Shown here: positions 38,487-47,436 of the stretch, in pieces
Position numbering within the stretch: position 1 is the stretch's first letter
Layout: each line of letters starts with the position of its first letter
Assembly (NCBI GenBank): GCA_964471755.1
Contig: CAYYJM010000002.1
Span: 1 to 64,000 of the forward strand
Source: CAYYJM01 sp964471755
Lineage (GTDB): Bacteria > Planctomycetota > Planctomycetia > Gemmatales > Gemmataceae
DNA: 64,000 nt
Reading direction: 5' to 3'
Position numbers and translations under genes: made by a program
Notes under the pieces: generated by a model
Database searches by the model: none
What the model was told of the DNA's origin: nothing
What the model saw: the letters and a program-made list of their open reading frames with translations, nothing else

Positions 38487-39239
38487 TCACGGCGCGAAGA
38501 TCGCGTCCTCCAGTTTGTCGAAATACTTGACCTCGGTCAGTTCCGCCTGCATGACCTTCTTGCCATCACGATAGGCCGCCATCTTGACTGGCCGCTTGTA
38601 ACCGCCCAACTCGCGATAATCGAGATAGACCGTCTCCTGCCGGACCTCCTTGCCGTTGCCGTCGTCGAGCATCTGCTCGGTACGGGTGAGCAGGCCGCTG
38701 GTCTTGTCAAAGTACAGTCGGAGTTCGCGTCGGCCGCGGGTGGTCACCTTGATGCCCTGGAGCGTGTGGCCATCCTCGGTTCGCTCGCCCGTGTAGTCGA
38801 GCTTGTACGTGTTCGGGGCGGTCAGTAGCGGCAACAGGCGGATGGCGTTGTTCAGGTGCAGCGTCTCACGCATCTCGGTCAAGGCCGCCGGCGAGGCTTT
38901 GTGAGGCCGACCATCGAGCGTCACCGTCACGCGGTTCTTGTTCACGATCTGCACCAGGCGTGTCGTGCCGCGTGGCGTGGTCAGTTCGAGTACGTTCTTG
39001 AACTGATCGGGCAACTGCACCCAGGTTTCGCCGACGAAGGGGATCTCCTGCGTCTCCAGCAGGAGCGTGCCCTTGATCTTGATCCAGTCCGCGCGGGCGC
39101 GGGCGAGTTGTTCTCGGCCGCCGTGGGCTGCCACGCCGCGTTCCAGGATGGCAGTCGCATCCGGCCCGGCCGGAGTGGGCTGCCGGGTAACGGCCGCGGG
39201 TACAATCAGGAGCGTCAAGAATAGCGAGAGCGTTCGCAT
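38487..39239 (-). CDS. Outer-membrane lipoprotein-sorting-like periplasmic protein
   Basis: Protein of 250 aa with a signal peptide (MRTLSLFLTLLIVPAAV); ATG at 39239. The pattern AILERGVAAHGGREQLARA, DWIKIKGTL, RVTVTLDGRPHKASP, LRLYFDKTSGLLTRTEQM and GGYKRPVKM resembles the LolA/LolB-like lipid-binding beta fold that planctomycetes encode in many copies. Its function is unproven; it may bind a hydrophobic ligand in the periplasm. It ends 9 bp before RluA starts, so the three minus-strand genes may form one unit. Confidence 0.7.
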   Translation of the reverse strand: MRTLSLFLTLLIVPAAVTRQPTPAGPDATAILERGVAAHGGREQLARARADWIKIKGTLLLETQEIPFVGETWVQLPDQFKNVLELTTPRGTTRLVQIVNKNRVTVTLDGRPHKASPAALTEMRETLHLNNAIRLLPLLTAPNTYKLDYTGERTEDGHTLQGIKVTTRGRRELRLYFDKTSGLLTRTEQMLDDGNGKEVRQETVYLDYRELGGYKRPVKMAAYRDGKKVMQAELTEVKYFDKLEDAIFAP

Positions 39240-39408
39240 GAATCCCTCCAAAGCCAGCCGTCGCGTCCGCATCCGTGCGAGGCACGACCAACCTCCCCGG
39301 CCGAAGCCGGCGCTTTTCATATCATGACGCGGAACTGCTTCGGAGACAATGTCGCTCTGTCGCCCAGATGCCGGAGCAAGAGCCCACCATCGCCCCGGGG
39401 AGACAACT

Positions 39409-39813
39409 GTGGACACGTTCTATGTGGAGACGCAGCAGCGCTGCGTGCTGGTCAACATCACCGAGGCGGTGCGCCAGTCGCTGTCCCGGAGCGGCATCCG
39501 GCAAGGGATCGGTGTCGTCTTCTGCACGCACACCACGGCCGGGCTGACGCTCAACGAGGCCTACGACCCAGACGTGGCTCACGACCTGATGCTCTGGCTG
39601 GAGCAGCACGTGCCGCAGATGGTGCCTGGCTTTCGTCACATCGAACACAACAGTGACGCCCACATCAAGGCCAGCCTGTTCGGTTCCAGCGTGACCTTGC
39701 TGGTCGAGGATGGCGACATCGTCCTGGGCCGCTGGCAGGGCATCTTCTTCTGCGAGTTCGACGGTCCCCGGCAACGAACGCTCCAGATCAAGTGGCTGGA
39801 GGAAAAAAAGTGA
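39409..39813 (+). CDS. YjbQ family protein (UPF0047, secondary thiamine-phosphate synthase-type)
   Basis: Protein of 134 aa; the GTG at 39409 follows GGGGAGA, while an ATG at 39349 would add 20 poorly conserved residues. Conserved segments: NITEAVRQSLSRSGIRQGIG, VFCTHTTAGLTLNE, HIKASLFGSSVTLLVEDG, LGRWQGIFFCEFDGPR. The family has been shown to have weak thiamine-phosphate synthase activity, but its real role is unclear. It is 12 bp from the end of the convergent E2 gene. Confidence 0.92.
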   Translation: MDTFYVETQQRCVLVNITEAVRQSLSRSGIRQGIGVVFCTHTTAGLTLNEAYDPDVAHDLMLWLEQHVPQMVPGFRHIEHNSDAHIKASLFGSSVTLLVEDGDIVLGRWQGIFFCEFDGPRQRTLQIKWLEEKK

Positions 39814-39825
39814 TCCTCGGCTGCC

Positions 39826-41097
39826 TCACAGCTTCTGCGGCAGGATCATGGCGATCGGATTGACCAGGGCCTTGACCACCGCATTGCTGAACTGAATGCA
39901 GACCGCTCCGTCCACGACGCGATGGTCGAAGGTGTAGGACAGGTAGGCCAGGTCGGCCGGGCGAAGATCGCCATTCTGATCGTAGACCGGCCGGCGCACC
40001 ATCTTGCCGATGCCGACAATGCCCACCTCGGGGTAGTTGATCACCGGCGTGGTGATCAGCCCGCCGAGATTGCCGATGGACGTGACCGTGAACGTCCCGC
40101 CACGGAGATCCTCGCGCTTGACCGTGCCCTTCCGAGCATCGTTGCTCAACCGTTCGAGTTCACGGGCGATGTCGCCGAGGTCGCGCTGGTCTGCATCCTT
40201 GATGACCGGAACGATCAGGCCGCCCGGCGTCGCCACGGCCACGCCGATGTTGTACCGATCGTGCAGGACGATCTCGTTGGCCTCCTCGTCCAGCGTCGAG
40301 TTGACCAGCGGCACCTCCTTGAGTGCCGCACACACCGCCTTGACGATGAACGGCAGGAAGGTGAGTTTGATGCCAGCCTTGAAGTAGAGCTGGCGGACGT
40401 TCTCCCGAAGACGCACCAGTTCCGTCAGTTCCACTTCCTCGACGTAGCTGTAGTCCGGGATGATCCGCTTGGACCGGGTCATCTGCTCGGCGATCAGTCG
40501 GCGCAGACCGACGAGTTTCATGCGAGTGCCTGGCTGGCCAACCACGGTTGCCGGCGCGGCGGGTTTCTGGGCCGGTTCTTCCTTGCTCGGCGTCGGAGTG
40601 CGCGGAGCGATCTGCCGGGTCAGATCCTCAACCAGGATTCGACCATCCGGTCCACTGCCGGTAACCCGACCCAGATCGACTCCGAGTTTGCGGGCCATGA
40701 GCCGGACCGACGGCGCGGCCTTGACGGGGACCGCCTCGCCATTGCCCTGAGAAGCAGGGACTTCGACGGAGTGCATGCCATTCACCGGCGCGGGGGACTT
40801 CCGCTCCGCTCCCTCGGCACGCTCGATCGGAGGTGTCGGCACCGCCCCGGTCGCGGCGGTCTCCTCGGCCCCGCGATACGACAGAATCGGTTGACCAACC
40901 TTGATGATCTTGCCCGGAGCGGCATCGAGAGAGACAATGGTGCCGACAAACGGCGCGGGGACACTCATGGTCGCCTTGTCGGTCATCACCTCGAGCAGTT
41001 CCTGCCCGCGTTTGACCGCCTGGTTGGGCGCTACGAGCCAGCGAATCACCTCGGCCTCGTAGACCCCTTCGCCAATTTCCGGCAACTTGAACTCCAT
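39826..41097 (-). CDS. Dihydrolipoamide acetyltransferase (E2) of a 2-oxoacid dehydrogenase complex
   Basis: Protein of 423 aa. Residues 1-80 are a lipoyl domain with the lipoylated Lys41 in EVMTDKATM. A Pro/Ala-rich linker leads to the E1/E3-binding domain (VRLMARKLGVDLGRVTGSGPDGRI), and the C-terminal catalytic domain carries FDHRVVDGA. It accepts the acyl group from E1 and passes it to CoA. It is the last gene of a minus-strand E1alpha-E1beta-E2 operon. E3 is not in the window. Pyruvate is the likely substrate; a branched-chain 2-oxoacid is possible. Confidence 0.93.
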   Translation of the reverse strand: MEFKLPEIGEGVYEAEVIRWLVAPNQAVKRGQELLEVMTDKATMSVPAPFVGTIVSLDAAPGKIIKVGQPILSYRGAEETAATGAVPTPPIERAEGAERKSPAPVNGMHSVEVPASQGNGEAVPVKAAPSVRLMARKLGVDLGRVTGSGPDGRILVEDLTRQIAPRTPTPSKEEPAQKPAAPATVVGQPGTRMKLVGLRRLIAEQMTRSKRIIPDYSYVEEVELTELVRLRENVRQLYFKAGIKLTFLPFIVKAVCAALKEVPLVNSTLDEEANEIVLHDRYNIGVAVATPGGLIVPVIKDADQRDLGDIARELERLSNDARKGTVKREDLRGGTFTVTSIGNLGGLITTPVINYPEVGIVGIGKMVRRPVYDQNGDLRPADLAYLSYTFDHRVVDGAVCIQFSNAVVKALVNPIAMILPQKL

Positions 41098-41203
41098 ACC
41101 CGCCCCCTTCCATCGACAGGGAGGCCGGGAGACGCGGAGCCTGGGTGCGCTCCGACTTTCTCTCCCTGATTCCGTGCCTCCCTGTCTCTGTGTCGTGCTT
41201 CGC

Positions 41204-42261
41204 TCAGGCCGGTTCCGTCGCCAGATCGCGCATCGCCTCACGGATGTTCGCCAGTTGCGGCACCGTGTTCTGTTCGTAGACCTGATTCAGGCCGATGCCC
41301 GGTACGTGCCGGCCGGAAAGCACTCGGGGACGGACCAGCAGGTCGTAGAAGTGTTCGTCGATCACCCGCCTCAGAAGGTGTTCGCCGAAGTTGGTCACCT
41401 CGGTATCCTCGTTGACCAGCAACAACCGACCGGTCTTGCGAACGCTGGCCGAGATCGCCTTCCAATCATATGGAAAGATACTGCGAGGTCGAGAACGTCG
41501 AATTCCAGGCCGAGTTCCTGTTTCAGTTCGTCGGCCACCTGCACGCACAGTGGCAAGGTTCGGCCATAGCTGACGACCGTGGCCGCTTCGCCGGTTCGCA
41601 CGAGTCGAGCCACACCGAGCGGCGTGAACAACGGCTGCACGGCTGGCCAGTTTGGCTTCCAGGTACTCCGATCGCCCACGGGCGCATCGATCCGGACCTT
41701 GAGTTCGTCCTCGTCGGTCGGCTCACCGGGAATCTTCTCCGTGCCCCGGATTCGGAGCAGCGCCTTCGGCAGCAGAACCAGGACCGGGTTCGGGTCGGCA
41801 ATCGCCGAGAGCATCAGGCCGTACGCATCGATTGGCGTGCTTGGCATGACGATCTTCCAGCCGGGCAGCCGACTGGCCCAACTCTCGAACGAGTGGGAGT
41901 GATACAGGCTGCCCCGGATGCCCGAGCCGGACGGTGTCATGACGACCATCGGCAAGGAATACTGCCCGGCTCCGGCCCAGCGCTGGTTGCCGGCCACCTT
42001 GAGCAAGTCGATGGTGTTGAAGCCGTAATCGCAGAACTGAATCTCGGCGACCGGCAGGCCGCCCGCATAGGCGATGCCCATCGCCATGCCGATGATGCCG
42101 CGCTCGTCGAGTGGCGCGTTCCAGGCCGTCTTCAGCCCCTGAGTAGCCGTGAAGACGCCGCCCAGGGGCGGGCCGACATCCTCGCCGAAAACGTCGGTCA
42201 CGCCCAGGTTTTCCTCGCCATAATGCAGGGCGAGGCGAACGGCTTGCACCATCGTGGCCAT
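41204..42261 (-). pseudogene. 2-oxoacid dehydrogenase E1 component subunit beta, frameshifted
   Basis: The gene reads from 42261 (MATMVQAVRLALHYGEENLG) through normal E1beta blocks (VFGEDVGPPLGGVFTATQGL, GLPVAEIQFCDYGFNTID, GIRGSLYHSHSFESW) to LEFDVLDL. The frame is then lost near 41485/41486: one missing base turns the expected DLRSIFPYDW into DLAVSFHM. The correct continuation (SIFPYDWKAISASV, LLLVNEDTEVTNFGEH) is in the -1 neighbour frame down to 41204. Restoring one base gives ~352 aa, normal for the family. Both flanking partner genes are intact, so a sequencing error is more likely than real decay. Confidence 0.88.
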
Positions 42262-42290
42262 GAGGGCGTCTCCTTTGCAGCGAAGCCGGT

Positions 42291-43367
42291 TCAGCGTGGC
42301 AAGCCGGTGTAATCCACGGGGTAGACGGCATCAACCGAACTGGGAGCGTAGGTGTCGCGCTCGATGTCCTCGATCGTTGGTGCCGGTTCCCGAAGTACCT
42401 GCTCGTACGCGGCGTCCATCTCCTCCCTGGCCTCCTCGTGGACCCGTTCCAGGGCGGCGGCGCTGACCAGGCCGGACTCCAGCAAGCAGGTCTCGAACAA
42501 CTTGATGGGGTCATCCTCGTCCTTGACGAGCAGGGCACCCGACGACGACGAGTGGCCATGCAGGCGGGACACCATCGCCTCGAGCAGGAACGGCCGACGG
42601 GTCGTCCGGCAATGATGGAGGGCCCGGGCCACGGCGTGCCAGGAGATGATGGGGTCGTTGCCGTCTACCATCGCGCCCGGAATGCCGAAGGCCTTGCCGC
42701 GATCGCTGATCCGCTCCTCGCCGTGCTGCGAGCAGGCTGAGGTGGAGATGCCCCAGCGGTTGTTCGTGACGATCATCAGCACGGGCAGTTCGTTGCCCGG
42801 ACGAGTACTCCAGATCATGCACGAGGCGAAATCGCCCTCGGCGGTGCCGGCATCGCCCCCGAGAACCAGGGTCACCGCGTCGGGGCTGCGACGCTTGTTC
42901 ATCAGGGCGGTTCCGGGAGCCATGACGTACTGGACCTCGATGACCGAGGTCACCGGCAGCACGTTCCAGGCCTTGCAAGAGTAGTGACTGGCGAAATTGC
43001 GGCCGCGGGAATGGGTGTCCGTCGCGGTCATGGCCATCTGGCGCAGGGCCTCGATGGGCTCCATGCCCAGGGCCAGCATCAGGGCGCTGTTGCGGTAGTG
43101 CAGGTGCAGGTAGTCGAAGGTGGGGCCTTCGCCTTTCATCACCTGCATGCCGAGGGCGGCATTGAAGGCTTCCTCGCCGGGACCGCCGATCCAGAAATAG
43201 CCTTGCCCGGATTTGCTCATCTTGATCATCCGCTCTTCGAGGACGCGAGCGCGGACCATCAGACGGTGCAGCTCCAGGCAGCGATCGATCGGCAGAGACT
43301 TGCCCTGTGAGGTAACCTCGGGTGTCAGGAGTGCTACCTCATCATCTACAGGAGGGATGATTGACAT
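42291..43367 (-). CDS. 2-oxoacid (pyruvate) dehydrogenase E1 component subunit alpha
   Basis: Protein of 358 aa; ATG at 43367. It has the thiamine-diphosphate motif GGDAGTAEGDFASCM ... IVTNN, and the family's DTHSRGRNFASHYS, NRWGISTSACSQHGEER and VSRLHGHSSSSGA (phosphorylation-loop region). Together with E1beta, 29 bp downstream, it decarboxylates the 2-oxoacid and transfers the acyl group to E2-lipoate. The SRGR/HYS version of the active-site loop resembles the actinobacterial and planctomycete branch. First gene of the operon. Confidence 0.92.
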   Translation of the reverse strand: MSIIPPVDDEVALLTPEVTSQGKSLPIDRCLELHRLMVRARVLEERMIKMSKSGQGYFWIGGPGEEAFNAALGMQVMKGEGPTFDYLHLHYRNSALMLALGMEPIEALRQMAMTATDTHSRGRNFASHYSCKAWNVLPVTSVIEVQYVMAPGTALMNKRRSPDAVTLVLGGDAGTAEGDFASCMIWSTRPGNELPVLMIVTNNRWGISTSACSQHGEERISDRGKAFGIPGAMVDGNDPIISWHAVARALHHCRTTRRPFLLEAMVSRLHGHSSSSGALLVKDEDDPIKLFETCLLESGLVSAAALERVHEEAREEMDAAYEQVLREPAPTIEDIERDTYAPSSVDAVYPVDYTGLPR

Positions 43368-43808
43368 TGCTCCAGGTCCTCCTCGGTGCAGACCGCACAC
43401 GGCGGCCAAGAGAAACAGTGGGCCGCAGGGGGAGAGGCCCCACGACGATCACGCTCACGGGCCATCCCTGCCGGGGAGGGGAGACTCACTCAGAAGCCTC
43501 CAGAAACGCTATCGGTCGCAGCCCAATCGGCAGTTGCGGTGAATCCGATCCGTCACAGCCCGGGTTCCGACGAATCGTCGGATTGTGCCAGTCGAACGGG
43601 GCGGATACAAGGCCTGTTCAAAGGAGGCGAGCAAGCTAGGCTACGTCCCCTTCGTCTTCTTCAGTATTTTACCCACGACGTGACAGGACGGCACGTCTCT
43701 TTAGAAAAACGATCGGATCGAGAACCGGGAGCTGCCCTTGCTCGATCGGGAAAATCCGCTAGGATACAGGCTTATGATGTGGGATTCTTTGCCCCCGGGA
43801 GCGTGGTC
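43368..43808. other. Divergent intergenic region between the E1alpha gene and rpmB
   Basis: No convincing gene in 441 bp, though one frame is open into rpmB. It contains a perfect 17-bp palindrome, TCCGACGA-A-TCGTCGGA (43566-43582), about 200 bp upstream of the E1alpha start, which has the form of a regulator-binding site. A TATGAT box at 43773-43778 lies 31 nt upstream of the rpmB ATG, without a good -35. Confidence 0.5.
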
Positions 43809-44072
43809 ATGGGTGTAGAGTGCGAAGTCTGTGGGAAGCGCCGGTCATCCGGTAATCAGTACGTGACCAGCGGCAAGCCGAAGTACCTGGGCGGTAACGG
43901 CGTCAAGGTCCGTGGCATCAGCCGGCGTTTCTTTCAGCCGAACTTGCAGTCGATCCAGTGCCAGGTGGGCGGGGCGGTGAAGACGCTCCGCGTCTGCGTG
44001 GCCTGCATTCGCTCCGGCCGGATTCAGCGGCCGTTGAAGCGGAAGCCCTTCGAGGTCGCCAGTTCCTCCTGA
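43809..44072 (+). CDS. rpmB: Large ribosomal subunit protein bL28
   Basis: Protein of 87 aa; ATG at 43809 with GGGAG upstream. Family features: CEVCGKRRSSGNQYVTSGKP near the N-terminus, RRFFQPNLQSIQ, and CVACIRSGRI. The two Cys pairs (CEVC and CVAC) make it the zinc-binding (C+) form of L28. It stands alone rather than with rpmG. The N-terminus could be longer in the same frame, but the sequence upstream is not conserved-looking. Confidence 0.95.
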   Translation: MGVECEVCGKRRSSGNQYVTSGKPKYLGGNGVKVRGISRRFFQPNLQSIQCQVGGAVKTLRVCVACIRSGRIQRPLKRKPFEVASSS

Positions 44073-44167
44073 TCGCTGAATCCCTTACCAACGAGACACC
44101 CGCGCGGCCGGGACACCCCACGGAGTGTGCCGCGCTACGTCCTTTGGGGATTCTCCCGATTCCCGTC

Positions 44168-44197
44168 TTGACTTCAGCATGGTCCCTTCTCTATGAT
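44168..44197 (+). promoter_or_regulatory. Strong sigma70-like promoter for the prepilin gene
   Basis: TTGACT (44168-44173), an 18-nt spacer and TATGAT (44192-44197), each 5/6 to consensus. Transcription from about 44204 would give a ~145-nt leader that includes the 18-bp tandem repeats. This is the best promoter match in the window. Confidence 0.6.
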
Positions 44198-44260
44198 AGA
44201 AGTTGAGGATTTGGATTCGGTTCAGGCATCCAACCTGGTTTCCTTTTTGCCTGCCTAGTT

Positions 44261-44322
44261 CCAACCTGCTACGTCCTACCAACCTGCTACGTCCTACCAA
44301 CCTGCTACGTCCTACCAACCTG
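44261..44322. repeat. 18-bp tandem repeat in the prepilin leader
   Basis: CCAACCTGCTACGTCCTA occurs in three perfect head-to-tail copies (44261-44278, 44279-44296, 44297-44314), followed by a partial CCAACCTG (44315-44322). A further CCAACCTG precedes them at 44230. It lies between the promoter and the start codon, so it is part of the mRNA leader. Confidence 0.95.
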
Positions 44323-44349
44323 TTTCACACACCTGCAAGGAGCGCCCTC

Positions 44350-45339
44350 ATGACTTCTCGTCTTCGTTCGCGCGCCGGCTTTACCCTGATCGAACTGCTC
44401 GTGGTCATCGCTATCATTGCTATTCTAATTGGTCTCCTGCTCCCTGCCGTCCAGAAGGTTCGTGAGGCAGCTTCGCGCATGAAGTGCCAGAACAACCTCA
44501 AGCAGATCGGACTGGCCTTGCACAACTACCACGATACCAACCAATCCATGCCGTACGGTTGGGCGACGGAAAATGGTCGGTTCGCCCCGGTGAACACGAC
44601 CGCCTACGGGGACGGCACCTTCTGGTATCACCGCCGTGACTGCTGGTTCCAGCGTCTCTTGCCGTTCGTGGAACAGCAGAGCCTTTACAGCCTCTACACC
44701 GCGGACCGGACCCAGTACATCCATTCCATCAACAACCCTATCACCACCACTCCGGTGCAAATGTTCGCGTGCCCGTCGGACGGCAGCGCCCCCGGCCAGG
44801 GGGGCAACGGCGGTTCGTTCGCCTTCCAGGGTAGCTATGCCGTCTGTGCGGGCGGCATCACCTGGGTGGGTAACGTTGGTTCCCCGGTGGATCTCGGTCA
44901 AAGCACCGCCACCGGTGGCATGTTCTTCCGGGATTCTCAGATCCGGCTACAGACCATCCCCGACGGGTCTTCCAACACCCTGATGGTCAGCGAAGGCATC
45001 ATCCGCGGCAATGGCACGGGGGCGTGGGGCGAACTCGGCGGCTACTGGGGTGGCGCGCCGCACGGTTCGTACGGCTTCTCCACCTTCGAGGTGCCCAACA
45101 CGAGCATCCCGGATCGCGTCTACAGTTGCAAGTCGACGACCTTCCCCAATGCCCCGTGTGAGAATGGCAATGCCGGTGCCCTGCCCGGTCGCTGGAACTT
45201 CGCCCGCAGTCTGCACACCGGCGGCGTGAATGTGGCCATGGGTGACGGCTCGATCCGGTTTACGAGCAACACGGTCAACCGTCTCACCTGGCAGGCCATG
45301 GGCACCATCAATGATGGCCTGGTCGTCGATCTGCCGTGA
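44350..45339 (+). CDS. DUF1559 domain-containing type II/IV prepilin-like protein
   Basis: Protein of 329 aa; ATG at 44350 behind AAGGAG. The N-terminus ([21 protein letters not shown]) is a prepilin peptidase site followed by a hydrophobic helix. The DUF1559 body includes [32 protein letters not shown] and a C-terminal [16 protein letters not shown]. These pseudopilin-like proteins are hugely expanded in Planctomycetota and are exported to the envelope; individual roles are unknown. The downstream lipoprotein gene is its usual companion. Confidence 0.95.
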   Translation: MTSRLRSRAGFTLIELLVVIAIIAILIGLLLPAVQKVREAASRMKCQNNLKQIGLALHNYHDTNQSMPYGWATENGRFAPVNTTAYGDGTFWYHRRDCWFQRLLPFVEQQSLYSLYTADRTQYIHSINNPITTTPVQMFACPSDGSAPGQGGNGGSFAFQGSYAVCAGGITWVGNVGSPVDLGQSTATGGMFFRDSQIRLQTIPDGSSNTLMVSEGIIRGNGTGAWGELGGYWGGAPHGSYGFSTFEVPNTSIPDRVYSCKSTTFPNAPCENGNAGALPGRWNFARSLHTGGVNVAMGDGSIRFTSNTVNRLTWQAMGTINDGLVVDLP

Positions 45340-45437
45340 CCCCGGGCTTCCTCAATCATTCCACACCTTTTCGTCGGCCCGGCTTCCCTCAGCGGCAGCC
45401 GGGCCGGTTCATCCCATCCTGCACAGGAGTGGCACCC

Positions 45438-45878
45438 TTGTTTACCAACCAGGAAGGTCGGATTCACCGGTTCAGCTGGGCCCTGCTCGTCGTCGCGTCC
45501 GTCTTCGCCGTCGGATGTGGCGACGGTGGGCCGAATATATACACCGTCTCGGGCACTGTTTCCTACGCTGGCAAGGCAATCGAAGAGGGCCGGATTCTCT
45601 TCCGCAACACCGGCGGCGATGGCCGGGGCNNNNNNNNNNGCTACTCTGGTGAGATCAAGAACGGCGCGTACCAGGTGAAGTGTGAAGTCGGCAAGATGAA
45701 GGTTGAGGTGATCGCCACCCGGATTATCCCGGGCAAGTTCAAGAAAGGCGAGAACGGGGAGTCGGAACTCCAACCAGTCGGCGAGATGTACATCCCCGCG
45801 AAGTACAACACGAAAACCACCCTGACCGCCGACGTGAACGCTTCGTCCACCACCTTCCCCTTCGACCTGCCGAAGTAA
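45438..45878 (+). CDS. Small planctomycete lipoprotein, carboxypeptidase-regulatory-like fold, with assembly gap
   Basis: About 146 aa including a 10-N run. Start taken as TTG at 45438 because AGGAG lies 8 nt upstream and no ATG fits. A hydrophobic segment ending FAVGC (lipobox) makes it a probable lipoprotein. The body (YTVSGTVSYAGKAIEEGRIL ... YSGEIKNGAYQVKCEVGKM) is the beta-sandwich type usual for proteins encoded next to DUF1559 genes. Probably co-transcribed with the prepilin. Confidence 0.82.
   Translation: MFTNQEGRIHRFSWALLVVASVFAVGCGDGGPNIYTVSGTVSYAGKAIEEGRILFRNTGGDGRGXXXXYSGEIKNGAYQVKCEVGKMKVEVIATRIIPGKFKKGENGESELQPVGEMYIPAKYNTKTTLTADVNASSTTFPFDLPK
45630..45639. other. Assembly gap (10 N) in the lipoprotein gene
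   Basis: Ten undetermined bases between GGDGRG and YSGEIKNG; both sides are in the same frame if the length is ten. Confidence 0.95.
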
Positions 45879-45908
45879 TTGGACGTTTGGCTCATTGGGT
45901 GACCGCCA

Positions 45909-46595
45909 TCACGTCCCCCGGCGGTTACCGAACAGATCGACGTGCAGACGCGGACAGAAGCGGTAACCGTGTCGCTTGCACAATTCCACCAGCCAGAGCG
46001 CCTTCTCGTTCAGAGCTGCCGTGCTGATTCCCTGGGGCATCAGCAACACCCGTTCCGGCAGAGTCGGCGGCAGGAGCGCCAGGAGGTGCTGAATCTCCTC
46101 CACATCGGCCGGGCGATCGACCACGAACTTGAGCTGATATTCTCCCTCGGCCATGAATGCCGCGATCACGTCCGGGCGGAGACGTAGTTCCTCGTGCCGC
46201 AGCGCGAACCGGCCACCCTCGCGTTCCGTCGGCGTCGAGTTCGACAGCTTCGGACTCAGGCTGGCCAGGTCACAGGCGACAGGCCGGTGGAGCGTCGCCG
46301 CCGTCTCGATGGTGATGTGGTAGCCGTGCTGCCGAAGTTCCCGGCTCAGAGGCACAATCTCCGGCTGGAGCATCGGTTCACCGCCGGTCAGCACGACGTG
46401 ACGGGCCGGATATCGCCTCACCTTGGCGAGGATGTCCGCGTAGGTCCAGGTCGTCCCCTCCGGCTCCCACGACGTGTAGGGCGTGTCGCAGAAGGTGCAG
46501 CGAAGATTGCAGCCACTGGTGCGCACGAAGACGCTTGGCACCCCGGTCAGGATGCCTTCGCCCTGGATCGAGAAGAAGATTTCGGCGATCTTCAT
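45909..46595 (-). CDS. queE: 7-carboxy-7-deazaguanine synthase QueE
   Basis: Radical-SAM protein of 228 aa. The N-terminus is [20 protein letters not shown], and the cluster-binding [15 protein letters not shown] (CxxxCxxC) follows. [12 protein letters not shown] is the SAM-contacting GGEP motif; the C-terminus ends [11 protein letters not shown]. It makes 7-carboxy-7-deazaguanine on the way to preQ0/queuosine. Its ATG overlaps the queC stop (ATGA at 46595-46592), showing translational coupling. Confidence 0.96.
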   Translation of the reverse strand: MKIAEIFFSIQGEGILTGVPSVFVRTSGCNLRCTFCDTPYTSWEPEGTTWTYADILAKVRRYPARHVVLTGGEPMLQPEIVPLSRELRQHGYHITIETAATLHRPVACDLASLSPKLSNSTPTEREGGRFALRHEELRLRPDVIAAFMAEGEYQLKFVVDRPADVEEIQHLLALLPPTLPERVLLMPQGISTAALNEKALWLVELCKRHGYRFCPRLHVDLFGNRRGT

Positions 46596-47392
46596 GGCTG
46601 ATAGCGTGTCGGGTCGGGAACGCCGGCCTGGCGAAAGCCCTCGGCCCGGAGCAGGCACGAATCGCACTTGCCACAGGCGAGCCCGGCCGGCGACGGCTGG
46701 TAGCACGAATGCGTTCGGCCATAATCCACGCCGAGAGCGAGGCCCTGGCGGATGATGTCCGCCTTGGACAGGTGGACCAGGGGAGCATGGATACGGAACC
46801 GACCCTGACCCTCGACGCCGGCCTTCGTCGCCAGGTTGGCCAGCGTCTCGAACGCGGCGATGAAATCCGGCCGACAATCGGGATAGCCGGAATAATCGAC
46901 CGCGTTGACCCCGACAAAGATGTCGAACGCCCCGAGAACCTCGGCCCAGGCAAGGGCCAGGCTCAGGAAGATGGTATTCCGGGCCGGGACGTAGGTGATC
47001 GGGATACCGCCGCTCATTTCATCGGTCGAACGGCCTTCCGGTACGGCCAGGTCGGCGGTCAGGGCCGAGCCACCGAAGGCCCGCAGGTCGAGGTGCATCA
47101 CCCGGAGATCGCGGACGCCCAGTTGCTCGGCCACCCGCTGGGCCGCCTCGATCTCGACCGCGTGGCGCTGGCCATAGGCGATCGTCAGCGCATGACAGCG
47201 AAAGCCCTGACTGCACGCCACGGCCAGGGGCGTGGCCGACGAGAGGGCGTCGGGGGCGCCCAGGAAGTTGCCCGCGCGCGCTCCGAAGGCGCCCGAGGGC
47301 ACGAAGGAGCGGCCCAGCGTGGCGGCGAAGGATATGTACACGNNNNNNNNNNCTGCCGATCGGTCGTTCTTCGTCGTGTCCATGCCTTCCAT
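46592..47392 (-). CDS. queC: 7-cyano-7-deazaguanine synthase QueC, N-terminus disrupted by an assembly gap
   Basis: About 266 aa as displayed. From [21 protein letters not shown] onward it is a normal Que[46 protein letters not shown] and the zinc site C-x(8-9)-CGKCDSC. The ATP-pyrophosphatase P-loop SGGLDS, expected just before SAT, is missing: between the 10-N run (47343-47352) and SAT there are ~100 bp of sequence that do not look like QueC. The start (47392 or 47383) lies beyond the gap. It converts CDG to preQ0 and is coupled to queE. Confidence 0.88.
   Translation of the reverse strand: MEGMDTTKNDRSAXXXXVYISFAATLGRSFVPSGAFGARAGNFLGAPDALSSATPLAVACSQGFRCHALTIAYGQRHAVEIEAAQRVAEQLGVRDLRVMHLDLRAFGGSALTADLAVPEGRSTDEMSGGIPITYVPARNTIFLSLALAWAEVLGAFDIFVGVNAVDYSGYPDCRPDFIAAFETLANLATKAGVEGQGRFRIHAPLVHLSKADIIRQGLALGVDYGRTHSCYQPSPAGLACGKCDSCLLRAEGFRQAGVPDPTRYQP
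47343..47352. other. Assembly gap (10 N) near the 5' end of queC
   Basis: Ten undetermined bases. The sequence on the downstream-coding side is foreign to the QueC family, so the real missing or mis-joined segment may differ in length. Confidence 0.95.
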
Positions 47393-47436
47393 TGTGTCAG
47401 TCCTCCGTCTGGTCGCATAGAGCATCACGCGGAACG

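Noticed and set aside
43386..43808. Extended N-terminus of the L28 gene
   Set aside because: The frame is open for 141 codons upstream, but L28 is complete from the ATG at 43809 and the upstream codons show no protein-like pattern.
44090..44150. Another palindromic repeat near GCGCGGCCGGGACACC
   Set aside because: Only a 6-bp outer stem with an irregular interior; too weak to group with the defined families.
44261..44322. Possible short CRISPR array
   Set aside because: The 18-bp units abut with no spacers and no cas genes are nearby; it is a simple tandem repeat.
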